From Pseudomonas turukhanskensis (GTDB lineage: Bacteria; Pseudomonadota; Gammaproteobacteria; Pseudomonadales; Pseudomonadaceae): DNA of 64,000 bases. Where the stretch lies: assembly GCF_027922365.1 (NCBI RefSeq), contig NZ_BSFN01000001.1:695671-759670 (forward strand), read 5' to 3'. Below, in pieces: positions 36,771 through 47,554 of this stretch. Numbering within the stretch: the stretch's first letter is position 1; the number at the start of each line of letters is the position of its first letter. The notes under the pieces are model-generated. The model saw nothing but the letters and a program-made list of their open reading frames with translations, ran no database searches and was not told the origin of the DNA. The translations under genes were made by a program, and so were the position numbers.

Positions 36771-36849
36771 GTTGGGCTTCGCTGTGCTCAACCCAACCTA
36801 CGCAGGTCCGTGATCCGTAGGTTGGGTTGAGCCAACGGCGAAGCCCAAC
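36771..36849. repeat. 79-bp interrupted palindromic element
   Basis: Outer arms GTTGGGCTTCGC (36771-36782) and GCGAAGCCCAAC (36838-36849) enclose inner arms GCTCAACCCAACCTACG (36786-36802) and CGTAGGTTGGGTTGAGC (36816-36832). All pairs are exact; the loop is 13 bases. This looks like a dispersed REP/MITE-type element known in many proteobacteria. It sits in the space between the convergent ppk and ppx, just before a terminator. Confidence 0.8.
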
Positions 36850-36864
36850 AAAACAACCGCGCAT

Positions 36865-36895
36865 AAAAAAGCCGCTCAATCGAGCGGCTTTTTTT
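36865..36895. terminator. Bidirectional terminator between ppk and ppx
   Basis: AAAAAAGCCGCTC, a short loop, then GAGCGGCTTTTTTT: a GC stem flanked by A- and T-runs, able to stop ppk from one side and ppx from the other. Confidence 0.9.
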
Positions 36896-36906
36896 GTAAT
36901 CGCGAC

Positions 36907-38409
36907 TCAGCGAACGCTAAGCGTCAGCCCGATTCGTTTCAGCCACTCGGCCTCCGCTTCAAAGTCCGCTTGGGTCAGCGGGTTGGCTGCCAGCCAGCCC
37001 TCGGGAAACACCAGGTCCAGGCTGTCGTCGCTGGCGCGCAGTTTTACCTTGGGCATTTCCTGGGTACCGCGGATGTGGTGGAACAAAATGGCAAAGCGCA
37101 GCAGTACGCACAAGCGCATCAGCTTGATGCCCTGGTCGCCGAACTCGGCAAATTTGTCCTTGGGAATATTGCGGCGGTGGCCGCGTACCAGCAGGGCGAG
37201 CATCTGTTGGTCCTGGCGGGAAAAACCGCCGAGGTCAGAGTGCTCCACCAGGTAGGCGCCATGCTTGTGGTAGGAGTAGTGGGCGATATCCAGGCCCACT
37301 TCATGCACCTTGCTGGCCCAGCTCAGCAGCTCGCGGTGCCATTCATCATCCAGGCCCCAGGACGCTGCCACATCGTCCAGCGCTTCCAGCGCTTTGGCCT
37401 CTACGCGCTGGGCCTGTTCCAGGTCGACGTGGTAGCGCTCCATCAACGCGCTCAGGGTGCGCTCACGCACGTCTTCATGGTGATGGCGGCCGAGTAGGTC
37501 ATACAGCACACCTTCACGCAGAGCGCCTTCGGAGTGGGTCATGGTATGCAGGTCCATGGCGTCGAAAATCGCTTCGAGAATGGCCAGGCCGGCGGGGAAG
37601 ATGGCGCGGCGATCCGGCTTGATGCCGTCCATGTCGAGCTTGTCGATCTCACCGAGCTTCAATACCCGGCGCTTGAGCCAGGCCAGGCCTTCGGCCGTTA
37701 CTTCGCCATTGCCGTGGCCGCCGGCCTTGATGGCCAAACCCACCGCACGAATGGTGCCGGAGGCGCCGACGGCTTCATCCCAGCCCAGGCGGCGTAATGC
37801 GTGCTCGATGCCCATCAATTCCAGGCGCGCTGCGGTGTAGGCCTGAGCATAGCGGGCGGGGGTGATCTTGCCGTCGCGGAAATAGCGTTGGGTGAAACTC
37901 ACGCAGCCCATCTGCAGGCTTTCGCGCAGCAGCGGCTCAAAGCGTTGGCCGATGATGAATTCGGTGCTTCCGCCGCCGATGTCGGCCACCAGACGTTTGC
38001 CTGGCTGGTCGGCCAAGGTGTGGGAAACGCCGAGGTAAATCAGGCGGGCTTCTTCACGCCCGGAAATCACTTCCACCGGGTGGCCGAGAATTTCTTCGGC
38101 GCGGCGGATAAATACCGAGCGGTTGCGCGCTTCACGCAAGGCGTTGGTGCCCACCACGCGCACCGCGCCAGGCGGCAAGCTGTTGGTCAGCTGGGCGAAG
38201 CGACGTAGGCAGTCGAGGCCGCGCTGCATGGCTTCTTCATTGAGTTCGCGTTGTTCATCGATGCCAGCGGCCAACTGCACCTTTTCGCCCATGCGCTCCA
38301 GAATGCGAATTTCGCCGTGGTCGGCTTTGGCCAGAACGATATGGAAGCTGTTCGAGCCGAGGTCGATGGCGGCGATCATGGAGAAATGCTTGGCGGGGCT
38401 TTGCGGCAT
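36907..38409 (-). CDS. ppx: Exopolyphosphatase
   Basis: Removes phosphate from the ends of polyphosphate; the counterpart of ppk. It has 500 residues, the normal length. The ASKHA phosphate-binding motifs are seen: [15 protein letters not shown] (13-27), [25 protein letters not shown] with the DIGGGS loop, and an HD-type C-terminal domain ([25 protein letters not shown]). It is transcribed toward ppk and divergent from trxA, the usual Pseudomonas layout. Confidence 0.96.
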   Translation of the reverse strand: MPQSPAKHFSMIAAIDLGSNSFHIVLAKADHGEIRILERMGEKVQLAAGIDEQRELNEEAMQRGLDCLRRFAQLTNSLPPGAVRVVGTNALREARNRSVFIRRAEEILGHPVEVISGREEARLIYLGVSHTLADQPGKRLVADIGGGSTEFIIGQRFEPLLRESLQMGCVSFTQRYFRDGKITPARYAQAYTAARLELMGIEHALRRLGWDEAVGASGTIRAVGLAIKAGGHGNGEVTAEGLAWLKRRVLKLGEIDKLDMDGIKPDRRAIFPAGLAILEAIFDAMDLHTMTHSEGALREGVLYDLLGRHHHEDVRERTLSALMERYHVDLEQAQRVEAKALEALDDVAASWGLDDEWHRELLSWASKVHEVGLDIAHYSYHKHGAYLVEHSDLGGFSRQDQQMLALLVRGHRRNIPKDKFAEFGDQGIKLMRLCVLLRFAILFHHIRGTQEMPKVKLRASDDSLDLVFPEGWLAANPLTQADFEAEAEWLKRIGLTLSVR

Positions 38410-38690
38410 GGTGTGATGGTCTCAGAGCTGTAGCGCGACATCCTGCCATGATCGGGCGCTTGCGCCAACGCGAGCGGGCCGGGCGTGATGTCGATGCTGG
38501 AGTTGTTCTTTATAGCCGCAGGTCGGGCGGTGACAAGGTGTGGCCGCGCAGTATGCCGATGCTGTACGTCGTAATTATGACCGGTGTCAGGCTACAACCT
38601 TACAGAAACGGAGCGGCCAGGACGGTTTTAAGTTCAATGCGCGATCAGCATTTGCGCAGACCACCATAGCGAAGCTCAATCGGTAGCCGC

Positions 38691-38719
38691 TTTCGGTGAG
38701 GACAAAGCCGGGCTATGAT
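38691..38719 (+). promoter_or_regulatory. Candidate sigma 70 promoter for trxA
   Basis: TTTCGG (38691-38696) and TATGAT (38714-38719) are separated by 17 bases, placing a start near 38726 and about 32 bases of leader before the trxA ATG. The rest of the 348-base ppx-trxA gap (38410-38757) shows no gene or clear repeat to me; it must also hold the ppx promoter. Confidence 0.45.
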
Positions 38720-38757
38720 GGCGCCACTTTACATCCTTGCGACCCTGGAGAGTTTCC

Positions 38758-39084
38758 ATGAGCGAATTCATCACACACGTCAGCGACGCCAGCTTTGATC
38801 AGGATGTGCTCCAGGCTGATGGCCCGGTGCTGGTCGATTACTGGGCTGAATGGTGCGGCCCGTGCAAAATGATTGCCCCGGTTCTGGACGAAATTGCCCA
38901 GACCTACCAAGGCAAACTGAAAGTGTGCAAATTGAACATCGACGAAAACCAGGACACCCCGCCCAAGTACAACGTGCGTGGTATTCCGACTCTGATGCTG
39001 TTCAAGAACGGCGCCGTCGAAGCCACCAAGGTTGGCGCATTGTCCAAGTCTCAGCTGGCTGCGTTTCTCGACAGCAACATCTAA
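38758..39084 (+). CDS. trxA: Thioredoxin
   Basis: Cytoplasmic disulfide reductase of 108 residues. The active site WCGPC (about 32-36) sits in [15 protein letters not shown], and the cis-proline in RGIPTLMLF is present. GGAGAG lies 6 bases before the ATG. A frame start at 38737 would add seven residues and is not needed. A terminator follows, then the rho leader. Confidence 0.98.
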   Translation: MSEFITHVSDASFDQDVLQADGPVLVDYWAEWCGPCKMIAPVLDEIAQTYQGKLKVCKLNIDENQDTPPKYNVRGIPTLMLFKNGAVEATKVGALSKSQLAAFLDSNI

Positions 39085-39112
39085 GTCGTAAGGATTTTCT
39101 CCGTTACGCCTG

Positions 39113-39139
39113 AAAGCCCCGTCCTGTGCGGGGCTTTTT
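39113..39139 (+). terminator. trxA terminator
   Basis: AAAGCCCC (39113-39120) pairs with GGGGCTTTTT (39130-39139) around a 9-base loop, 28 bases after the trxA stop. Confidence 0.9.
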
Positions 39140-39345
39140 CATTGGTTCGGCACTAGACGCTCCGCAAAGCCGATGGTACATTCGGCCTCGCAACGGTTCC
39201 TCCGTTGCTCATCGTAAGCCGTCGCCGACGCATTCCTACTCGATACCCATCGATAAACAAGCAGGCGATCATGCTGCCTCCGCGCAGTTCAGGCCTCATA
39301 AGCTAAACGCTTATTTCCCCTCCTTATCGACTACGTCATTCCTAT
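39140..39345 (+). promoter_or_regulatory. Long leader of rho
   Basis: A 206-base non-coding stretch between the trxA terminator and the rho ATG. It is pyrimidine-rich near the 3' end (TTATTTCCCCTCCTTATCG), which would suit Rho loading. In E. coli rho controls itself by termination in its leader; the same is likely here but is inference. A TACATT at about 39178 could be a -10 box. Confidence 0.4.
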
Positions 39346-40605
<1,260 letters not shown>

Positions 40606-40621
40606 CTCACGCGCGACAGGC

Positions 40622-40646
40622 AAAAGCCGGGGAAACCCGGCTTTTT
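40622..40646 (+). terminator. rho terminator
   Basis: AAAAGCCGGG, loop GAAA, CCCGGCTTTTT; starts 17 bases after the rho stop. Confidence 0.92.
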
Positions 40647-40728
40647 GCTACCTGCGTGGCGCCCTCGCATTGGGCTCGCAGGCTAAACTTCGCACATCAA
40701 TTTCGAGCGCCCTACACGAGGCTCAAGC

Positions 40729-42195
40729 ATGCAGTATCGCGATCTGCGCGACTTTATCCGTGGCCTGGAACAACGCGGCGAGCTGAAACGCATCAGCGTA
40801 CCCGTATCGCCCGTGCTGGAAATGACCGAAATCTGCGACCGCACCCTGCGCCGCAAAGGTCCGGCCCTGTTGTTCGAAAACCCCACCGGGTTCGATATGC
40901 CGGTACTCGGCAATCTGTTTGGCACCCCCGAGCGTGTGGCCTTGGGCATGGGCGCCGAAGCGGTGAGCGAGCTGCGCGAAATCGGCAAGCTGCTGGCCTT
41001 CCTTAAAGAGCCGGAGCCACCCAAGGGCTTGAAAGACGCCTGGTCGAAGCTGCCGATTTTCAAGAAAATCATTTCCATGGCGCCCAAGGTGGTCAAAGAC
41101 GCGCCGTGTCAGGAAGTGGTCGAGGAGGGCGATGATGTCGACCTTAGCAAGCTGCCGGTACAAACCTGCTGGCCGGGCGATGTCGGGCCGCTGATCACCT
41201 GGGGCCTTACCGTCACCAAGGGGCCAAACAAAGACCGGCAGAACCTCGGCATTTACCGCCAGCAAGTGATTGGCCGCAACAAGGTGATCATGCGCTGGCT
41301 CAGCCACCGTGGCGGCGCACTGGATTTCAAGGAATGGTGCGACAAACACCCTGGCCAACCCTTCCCGGTGGCTGTGGCCCTGGGGGCGGACCCGGCGACC
41401 ATTCTCGGCGCCGTTACCCCGGTCCCCGATAGCCTCTCCGAATACGCTTTTGCCGGCTTGTTGCGCGGCAACCGTACCGAGCTGGTCAAGTGCCGTGGCA
41501 GCGAGCTGCAGGTGCCGTCCAGCGCCGAGATCGTGCTCGAGGGCGTGATTCATCCCGGCGAGATGGCCGACGAAGGCCCCTACGGCGACCACACCGGTTA
41601 CTACAACGAAGTGGATCGTTTTCCGGTGTTCACCGTCGAACGCATTACCCGGCGGCAAAAACCGATTTACCACAGCACGTACACCGGCCGGCCGCCCGAT
41701 GAGCCGGCGATTCTCGGCGTGGCATTGAACGAAGTGTTTGTGCCCATCCTGCAAAAGCAGTTCCCCGAGATCACCGACTTCTACCTGCCGCCCGAGGGGT
41801 GTTCCTACCGCATGGCGGTGGTGACCATGAAGAAGCAGTATCCGGGGCATGCCAAGCGCGTAATGCTGGGTGTGTGGTCGTTTTTGCGCCAGTTCATGTA
41901 CACCAAGTTCGTTATCGTCACCGACGACGACATCAATGCGCGGGACTGGAACGATGTGATCTGGGCCATTACCACGCGCATGGACCCCAAGCGCGACACC
42001 GTACTGATCGACAATACGCCGATCGACTACCTCGACTTCGCTTCGCCGGTTTCCGGGCTCGGCTCGAAAATGGGCCTGGACGCCACCCACAAGTGGCCGG
42101 GCGAAACTAGTCGTGAATGGGGCCGGGTGATCGTCAAGGATGAAGCCGTTACCCAGCGCGTCGATGCGATGTGGAAGGACCTTGGAATAGAGTGA
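40729..42195 (+). CDS. ubiD: 3-octaprenyl-4-hydroxybenzoate decarboxylase
   Basis: Removes the carboxyl group in ubiquinone synthesis, using prenylated FMN made by UbiX. It has 488 residues. Family motifs: [21 protein letters not shown] at the start, the metal and cofactor region [19 protein letters not shown], and the catalytic acid pattern [18 protein letters not shown]. The last codon overlaps the start of the reductase downstream (TGATG), so they are co-translated. Confidence 0.97.
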   Translation: MQYRDLRDFIRGLEQRGELKRISVPVSPVLEMTEICDRTLRRKGPALLFENPTGFDMPVLGNLFGTPERVALGMGAEAVSELREIGKLLAFLKEPEPPKGLKDAWSKLPIFKKIISMAPKVVKDAPCQEVVEEGDDVDLSKLPVQTCWPGDVGPLITWGLTVTKGPNKDRQNLGIYRQQVIGRNKVIMRWLSHRGGALDFKEWCDKHPGQPFPVAVALGADPATILGAVTPVPDSLSEYAFAGLLRGNRTELVKCRGSELQVPSSAEIVLEGVIHPGEMADEGPYGDHTGYYNEVDRFPVFTVERITRRQKPIYHSTYTGRPPDEPAILGVALNEVFVPILQKQFPEITDFYLPPEGCSYRMAVVTMKKQYPGHAKRVMLGVWSFLRQFMYTKFVIVTDDDINARDWNDVIWAITTRMDPKRDTVLIDNTPIDYLDFASPVSGLGSKMGLDATHKWPGETSREWGRVIVKDEAVTQRVDAMWKDLGIE

Positions 42196-43163
42196 TGAAA
42201 GTAACCCTGCAACCCTCCGGCGCGGTGCTGGATGTGAACCCCGGCGAGCGTATTCTGGATGCCGCGCGGCGCCTCGGTTATCAGTGCCCGCAAGCCTGCC
42301 GCAATGGCAACTGCCATATCTGCGCTGCCTTGCTGGTGGAGGGCTCCGTGCAGCAGAACGGCGAGGCTCGTGACCACGGTGAGCTGTTCACCTGCCTGGC
42401 CGAACCGCTGGAGGATTGTGTTTTGCATTGGGATGGCGTTCTGGCCCCGGGCGAGCTAACGGTGCGCACGCTGCGGTGCCAAGTGGTGGCCGTGACGGAC
42501 GTGGGCGGCGACGTCTGGCGCGTCAGCTTGCGCGCCCCGGCGGGCAAGCCGCCGCGTTACCACGCCGGCCAATACATATTGGTACGCCGCGATGACGGTG
42601 AGCAGTCAGCGTTCTCGCTGGCTTCGGCGCCGTCTCAGGGGCGTGAACTGGAGCTGCATATCCTCGGCCGTGAGGACAGCGCGCTGAACCTGCTGGCCCA
42701 ACTGCAGCGCGAGCCGCTGGTGGAAGTGCAGATGCCGTTTGGCGATACGCACCTGGCGGAGTTGCCAGATGGGCCGCTGATTCTTATCGCCGCCGGCACC
42801 GGCATGGCGCAGATGCACAGCCTGATCGAACACTGCCGCGCGGCGGGCTTCAAACACCCGGTGCACCTGTATTGGGGGGCGCGGCGGCCGGAAGACTTTT
42901 ATCAGTTGCCGCATTGGGCTGATTGGCAGCAGATGCCGAACCTGAGCCTGCACCAGGTGGTCAGCGATGTATGCGGCTGGCAAGGGCGTTGTGGCTTGCT
43001 GCACGAAGCCGTACGCGAAGACTTCCCTGATCTCAAGCCACTGCATGTGTACGCCAGCGGCTCGCCGGTGATGGTGTACGCCACGTTGGATGCGCTGGTG
43101 GACGCGGGGATGGATGCGCACCAGATGCGCGCTGACGTATTCGCCTACGCACCTCGTGAGTAG
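42195..43163 (+). CDS. Ferredoxin-type oxidoreductase (CDP-6-deoxy-delta-3,4-glucoseen reductase-like)
   Basis: A 322-residue protein with a plant-type [2Fe-2S] ferredoxin domain at the front (cysteines in ACRNGNCHIC and FTCLA), then an FAD-binding domain (RYHAGQYILVRRDDG, SAFSLASAP) and an NAD-binding domain (ILIAAGTGMAQMHSL, HVYASGSPVMVY). It belongs with reductases such as AscD or phenol hydroxylase reductase. Its coupling to ubiD suggests it may supply electrons to a ubiquinone-pathway or flavin reductase step; that is inference. Start ATG 42195 overlaps the ubiD stop. Confidence 0.9.
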   Translation: MKVTLQPSGAVLDVNPGERILDAARRLGYQCPQACRNGNCHICAALLVEGSVQQNGEARDHGELFTCLAEPLEDCVLHWDGVLAPGELTVRTLRCQVVAVTDVGGDVWRVSLRAPAGKPPRYHAGQYILVRRDDGEQSAFSLASAPSQGRELELHILGREDSALNLLAQLQREPLVEVQMPFGDTHLAELPDGPLILIAAGTGMAQMHSLIEHCRAAGFKHPVHLYWGARRPEDFYQLPHWADWQQMPNLSLHQVVSDVCGWQGRCGLLHEAVREDFPDLKPLHVYASGSPVMVYATLDALVDAGMDAHQMRADVFAYAPRE

Positions 43164-43180
43164 CCGATCACCAAGAAACA

Positions 43181-43206
43181 AAAAAGCCGCCCTCGGGCGG
43201 CTTTTT
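43181..43206. terminator. Bidirectional terminator
   Basis: AAAAAGCCGCCC, loop TC, GGGCGGCTTTTT, between the convergent ends of the reductase and the quinone oxidoreductase. Confidence 0.93.
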
Positions 43207-43227
43207 GTTAGGCGCAAAGCAGGCGTT

Positions 43228-44205
43228 TTAGCGCACCTGTACTACCACTTTACCCACAGCCTTGCGCTGGCCCAGTGCGTTGATCGCAGCGGCAGCATCG
43301 GTGAGTGGGAAGGTCTGCGAGACCAGTGGCTTGACCTTGCCTTCAGCAAACCACGTGAACAGTTGCTCGAAGTTGGCCGCATTGTCGGCTGGCTGGCGCT
43401 GGGCGAATGCCCCCCAGAACACGCCTACCAGCGATGCGCCTTTAAGCAGGGTCAGGTTGGCGGGCAGCGAGGGAATGGTACCGCTGGCAAAGCCAACCAC
43501 CAGGAAGCGGCCGTTCCACGCGATGGAGCGGAAGGCTTCCTCAAACAGATCGCCACCAACCGGGTCGTAGATCACATCCACACCTTGGCCGCCGGTGAGC
43601 TCTTTGAGTTTGTCCTTAAGGCCGCCTTCGCTGTAGTTGATCAGCTCGTCGGCGCCAGCGGCTTTGGCTACTTCCAGTTTTTCCGCGCTGCTGGCGGCAG
43701 CGATAACGCGCGCGCCCATGGCTTTGCCAATTTCTACCGCGGCCAGGCCCACGCCGCCGGAGGCGCCGAGCACCAGGAGGGTTTCGCCCGGTTGCAGGTT
43801 GGCGCGTTGTTTGAGTGCGTGGATCGAGGTGCCATAGGTCATGCCGAACGCGGCGGCGCTGGCGAAGTCCATGCCGGCCGGGATCGGCATCACGCTGTAG
43901 CCAGGCACGGCGACCTGTTCGGCGAAGCTGCCCCAGCCGGTCAGGGCCATTACGCGGTCACCGGGTTTTACGTGGGTGACTTTTTCGCCCACGGCAGCGA
44001 CAACACCCGCCGCTTCACCACCCGGCGAGAACGGGAACGGCGGCTTGAACTGGTATTTGCCTTCAATGATCAGGGTGTCCGGGAAGTTCACGCCGGCGGC
44101 GTGCACGTCGAGCAGCACTTCGTTCTTTTTCGGTTCTGGGCTGGCGACTTCTTCCAGTACCAGGGTTTCGGCTGGGCCGAAGGCTTTGCACAACACGGCT
44201 TTCAT
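43228..44205 (-). CDS. Quinone oxidoreductase family protein
   Basis: A 325-residue NADPH-dependent medium-chain dehydrogenase of the zeta-crystallin/QOR type, with no zinc ligands. GroES-like domain (NFPDTLIIEGKYQFKP, PGGEAAGVVAAVG), Rossmann motif VLGASGGVGLAAVEIG, and the C-terminal substrate part. Substrates are probably quinones or reactive enals. The ATG at 44205 begins MKAVLCKAFG; an in-frame ATG at 44271 would add 22 residues unlike the family. It is convergent with the ubiD unit. Confidence 0.92.
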   Translation of the reverse strand: MKAVLCKAFGPAETLVLEEVASPEPKKNEVLLDVHAAGVNFPDTLIIEGKYQFKPPFPFSPGGEAAGVVAAVGEKVTHVKPGDRVMALTGWGSFAEQVAVPGYSVMPIPAGMDFASAAAFGMTYGTSIHALKQRANLQPGETLLVLGASGGVGLAAVEIGKAMGARVIAAASSAEKLEVAKAAGADELINYSEGGLKDKLKELTGGQGVDVIYDPVGGDLFEEAFRSIAWNGRFLVVGFASGTIPSLPANLTLLKGASLVGVFWGAFAQRQPADNAANFEQLFTWFAEGKVKPLVSQTFPLTDAAAAINALGQRKAVGKVVVQVR

Positions 44206-44338
44206 TGGAGTGTTCCTCGCAGAGTTATGGCTTGGCAGTGTAGGTGCGTGGCCGCGAGGGTCAACGAGCATGGCTTGGCCTGATAAAGGTGTATAAGCGC
44301 CGGGCTATCGCTATGCTAGAGCACACACCCAGTCGAGG

Positions 44339-44767
44339 ATGCGCACTGTGAAAGCTTGGTTTGTTCTGTTGATGGCCCTCTCTCTGCCGTTCGCGGCCAT
44401 GGCCAAGGAAGAGGGTGGCGGTGAAGGCGAAAAGGAAGGCAAGACGCCGACCGTGGCGTATATCAGCCTGGTGCCCGCGCTGGTGGGCAACTACGGTACT
44501 GGCCCCAAGCTGAAGGTGTTCAAGGCCGATATTGCCTTGCAGGTGACCGGCAGCGATGCCGAAGCCAAGGTCGAGCACCATGAGCCGCTGATTCGCAATC
44601 AACTGGTAATGCTGTTTTCCCAGCAGACCGACGAGTCCATGGGCAACGTCGAGTCCAAGGAAAAGCTGCGCCAGGAAGCGTTAAAGCAGGTGCAGGACGT
44701 GCTGACCCAGGAAGAGGGCAAGCCTCTGGTGGAAGACCTGCTCTTCAATAACCTGATCGTCCAGTAA
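44339..44767 (+). CDS. FliL-like exported protein
   Basis: A 142-residue protein with a signal peptide (FVLLMALSLPFAAMA) and a FliL-type domain (YISLVPALVGNYGTGPKLKVFKADIALQV, HEPLIRNQLVMLFSQQT, VEDLLFNNLIVQ). True FliL is a membrane-anchored flagellar stator protein; this one lacks a clear anchor and is not near flagellar genes, so its role is open. A GTG at 44348 would give the shorter MKAWFVLL start and may be the real one. Confidence 0.82.
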   Translation: MRTVKAWFVLLMALSLPFAAMAKEEGGGEGEKEGKTPTVAYISLVPALVGNYGTGPKLKVFKADIALQVTGSDAEAKVEHHEPLIRNQLVMLFSQQTDESMGNVESKEKLRQEALKQVQDVLTQEEGKPLVEDLLFNNLIVQ

Positions 44768-44789
44768 GTTGAGCAGTGAGTAACGCCCG

Positions 44790-46661
44790 TCAGCTCTTGC
44801 GCCACACGCAGGTGCAGTTACGGCCCTGGTGTTTGGCCTGGTACAAGGCCTGGTCGCTGTGGGCCACAAGGCTGTCGGGGTGGCTGTCGCGGTTGGGCGT
44901 CACCGTGCTCAAGCCGATGCTCGCCGTCAGGCACGACAGCGGGCTACCGGGGTGGGGCAAGTGCAACTCAGCCAGCGCGTGATGAATGCGCGCGGCAATC
45001 AGCTCGGCGCCAGCCTGGTCGGTATTGGCCAGAATCAACGCAAACTCTTCGCCGCCGTAACGGCACACCGCATCGCCATCACGCAGCAGGCAGCTTTGCA
45101 GAGCTGTCGCCACTTTGCGTAGCGCATCGTCACCGGCCAGATGACCAAGCTGGTCGTTGTAGGCCTTGAAGTGATCGACATCCAGCATCAGCAAACTCAT
45201 CGGCGCGCCAATGCGTTGCAGGCGCCGCCACTCGCTGTGCAACTGATGGTCGAAGAAGCGGCGGTTGTACAGGCCGGTCAGGCCGTCACGCTGGGACAGG
45301 TGCTGTAACTGTGCTTCGAGCTGCAGCCGCTCGTTGTTATCGCGCGACACGCCAATCAGGTACTCGTGGCCATTGACCTGCACCAGTTGCGCGCTGATTT
45401 CGGCCGGTTGGATGCTACCGTTACGTCGGCGCATTTCCCGCTGGAAGATCTTCCCCTGGTTGTCGTGCTGGGCCTGACGTACCAGTTCCACCCAGGCGTG
45501 AAAGCCCAGCAGCAGGCTTTCGGGGTGGTCACGCAATTGCTCGCGGAATTCGTCGGCGCTGTAGCCCAGGCTGCTGTAGGTGGCCTTGTTCATATGCAGG
45601 ATGTTGCGGTTCTGCGGGTCGATGATAAACAGGCCGTCGCGGCTGGAGTCCGTCAGGTCGACCACCAGTTGCAGGCGTTCTCGACTGTCGCGCAGCACCT
45701 GCTCGATCAGCTCGCGATTGCCTACTTCCTCGTTCAGGCGGCTGTTGCTGGCGAGCAGGTCGCCGGCGCGGCGGGCGTTTTCCAGTGCCAGCGCCAGGGC
45801 GGCAATCAACAGCAAGGTGGTGATCAACCCGGCACCCAGCACCACCATCGGCAGTGGGCTAGACAACTGCTGGGCTAGTTTGCGGGTTGGGTTGAGCTGC
45901 AGGGTGAAGTTGCGATTGTTTAGCAGGTGCAGCGGCAGTTCCTGTTGCAGGCCGGCACTGAAGTCGGCCTGTTCGCGGCTGTAGAGCGGGCGGCCAAATT
46001 CCAGCAAGCGTACGTTGAAACCGGCGCTGTCGACGGTGTCGAGCAGCTCGTCCATCAACGTCTGAACGCGGAAGATGCCTTGCACGAAGCCATCGAATGT
46101 TCGCTCGCCACGGTCGTTCTGAATATACAGCGGCGTGTACAGCGCAAAGCCTCGGCCACCTTGTACCAGCTCGAAGCTGTTGGAAAACACCGCCTTGCCC
46201 TGGGTCTTGGCCTGCATGGCCAGTAGGTAATTGGGGTGCGCAGGCGTGAGCTGAAAATTGGCCGCTGCTTCGTTGCCGGCCATCGGCAAAATCCAGCGCA
46301 GGCGCAAATCGGCATCGGCCCACTGAATGGCCTGATAACCGCGGAAGTGCTGCAATGAGAAACGCGCTTGCAACTCCCACTCGTCACGGCTCAAGCGGCC
46401 ATGGTGCTGCCACAGCTCGGCCACGCGGTAGAGGTCTTGCGCCTGAGTGGTGAGGCCGCCTTCCAGTTGCCGGGTCAGCAGGCGCGCCTGGGCGGCCACG
46501 CGCTCATTGGCATGGGCCCGCTCGATGGTGACCATCTTCTGCCACAGCAGCAAACTGGCGCCGAGCAACATCACGGCCAGCAGTACCAGCGCCAGGCGTG
46601 CGCGCCATGCCGGGCGCTCGGCGGTAATCGACGTGGTGTCGCGCAAGCTGTCTAGTTCCAT
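44790..46661 (-). CDS. Diguanylate cyclase with CHASE and PAS domains
   Basis: A 623-residue membrane enzyme making c-di-GMP. One transmembrane helix (24-42, LALVLLAVMLLGASLLLW), a periplasmic CHASE-type sensor (about 55-265: FRGYQAIQWADADLRLRWI), a second helix (about 272-295), a PAS domain (about 325-445: DSSRDGLFIIDPQNRNILHMN), and a GGDEF domain with intact RYGGEEF (about 550). The upstream RxxD inhibitory site is not seen clearly. It lies convergent with the FliL-like gene. Confidence 0.9.
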   Translation of the reverse strand: MELDSLRDTTSITAERPAWRARLALVLLAVMLLGASLLLWQKMVTIERAHANERVAAQARLLTRQLEGGLTTQAQDLYRVAELWQHHGRLSRDEWELQARFSLQHFRGYQAIQWADADLRLRWILPMAGNEAAANFQLTPAHPNYLLAMQAKTQGKAVFSNSFELVQGGRGFALYTPLYIQNDRGERTFDGFVQGIFRVQTLMDELLDTVDSAGFNVRLLEFGRPLYSREQADFSAGLQQELPLHLLNNRNFTLQLNPTRKLAQQLSSPLPMVVLGAGLITTLLLIAALALALENARRAGDLLASNSRLNEEVGNRELIEQVLRDSRERLQLVVDLTDSSRDGLFIIDPQNRNILHMNKATYSSLGYSADEFREQLRDHPESLLLGFHAWVELVRQAQHDNQGKIFQREMRRRNGSIQPAEISAQLVQVNGHEYLIGVSRDNNERLQLEAQLQHLSQRDGLTGLYNRRFFDHQLHSEWRRLQRIGAPMSLLMLDVDHFKAYNDQLGHLAGDDALRKVATALQSCLLRDGDAVCRYGGEEFALILANTDQAGAELIAARIHHALAELHLPHPGSPLSCLTASIGLSTVTPNRDSHPDSLVAHSDQALYQAKHQGRNCTCVWRKS

Positions 46662-46770
46662 GCACAGTGTCCGTGTTGCTTAATGCAGAGCCAAAAACTG
46701 CTTCGCTCGGACGGGTGGCACTGAAAACAGGCTCAAATCTGGCCTTGCCCAACGTTCGCGCGCTGCGTTT

Positions 46771-47217
46771 TCACACGGCCAAAACCGCTGCCCATTCGCT
46801 AGCACTGACTGGCATCACCGAAAGCCGGCTGCCTTTTTTTACCAAGGGTAGTTCGCTTAACGCCGGCAGCTCCCGCAACGTGGCTAAAGCAATGACATGG
46901 GGGAACGCCTCGACGAATTCCACGTCCAAGGCGCTCCACGGGTTTTTCTCGAGGCTGGCCTTGGCATCGTAGTAATGACTTTGCGGGTCCAGCGCCGTCG
47001 GGTCGGGATAGGCTGAAGCAATAATCCGGCCGACTCCGGCAATGCCTGGCTCCGGGCAGCTGGAGTGATAAAAGAAGAACAGATCGCCCACGGCCATGCT
47101 GCGCACGAAGTTGCGCGCCTGGTAATTACGCACACCATCCCAGCGTGCGTGGCCGAGACGTTGCAGATCGTGGATGGAAAGTTCTTCGGGTTCTGACTTC
47201 ATTAACCAGTGAGGCAT
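46771..47217 (-). CDS. EVE domain protein
   Basis: A 148-residue protein that is wholly an EVE domain, of the PUA-like fold (HWLMKSEPEELSIHDL, RWDGVRNYQARNFVRSM, GDLFFFYHSSCPEPGIAGVG). EVE proteins read modified bases in DNA or RNA in some systems; a chromosomal free-standing copy like this is common and its ligand is unknown. It is divergent from the small membrane gene at 47420, with 202 bases between. Confidence 0.92.
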   Translation of the reverse strand: MPHWLMKSEPEELSIHDLQRLGHARWDGVRNYQARNFVRSMAVGDLFFFYHSSCPEPGIAGVGRIIASAYPDPTALDPQSHYYDAKASLEKNPWSALDVEFVEAFPHVIALATLRELPALSELPLVKKGSRLSVMPVSASEWAAVLAV

Positions 47218-47419
47218 GAACTTTGCTCTTCGCTCGTGGGGTTAAACCTTTGTGGGCTATTACACCTATTTAGACGACAGCCGGTTGGGGTCACAATTGC
47301 ACAGGCGCGCACCATGCTGGAGAATGCCGCGCAGTTGAATCTAACGCCGCCGGAGCGTCCAAAAACAAAAAAAGCGTCGCGGTTTTAGTGCGAAATTTGC
47401 CTGGAGGGGGAGGCAATCG

Positions 47420-47554
47420 ATGAAGAAACGTAAACCAGATTTGTTGTGGGTATTGGTAATTCTTTTCGGTCTGGGTGTCGTAACCACCGGTTACACCCAG
47501 AGCCTGTGGGACCGTCAGAACGACGCTCCCGTCACAGTGTCGCAACAGCCTTAA
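47420..47554 (+). CDS. 44-residue single-helix membrane protein
   Basis: A small ORF, MKKRKPDLLWVLVILFGLG and on to TVSQQP, with a positively charged start and one hydrophobic helix (about 8-27), so probably an inner-membrane protein. GGAGGGGGAGG ends six bases before the ATG, an unusually strong ribosome site, which argues that it is translated. I know similar small proteins from other Pseudomonas, always unnamed. Its TAA and the stop of fau share the four bases TTAA (47551-47554). Confidence 0.75.
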   Translation: MKKRKPDLLWVLVILFGLGVVTTGYTQSLWDRQNDAPVTVSQQP

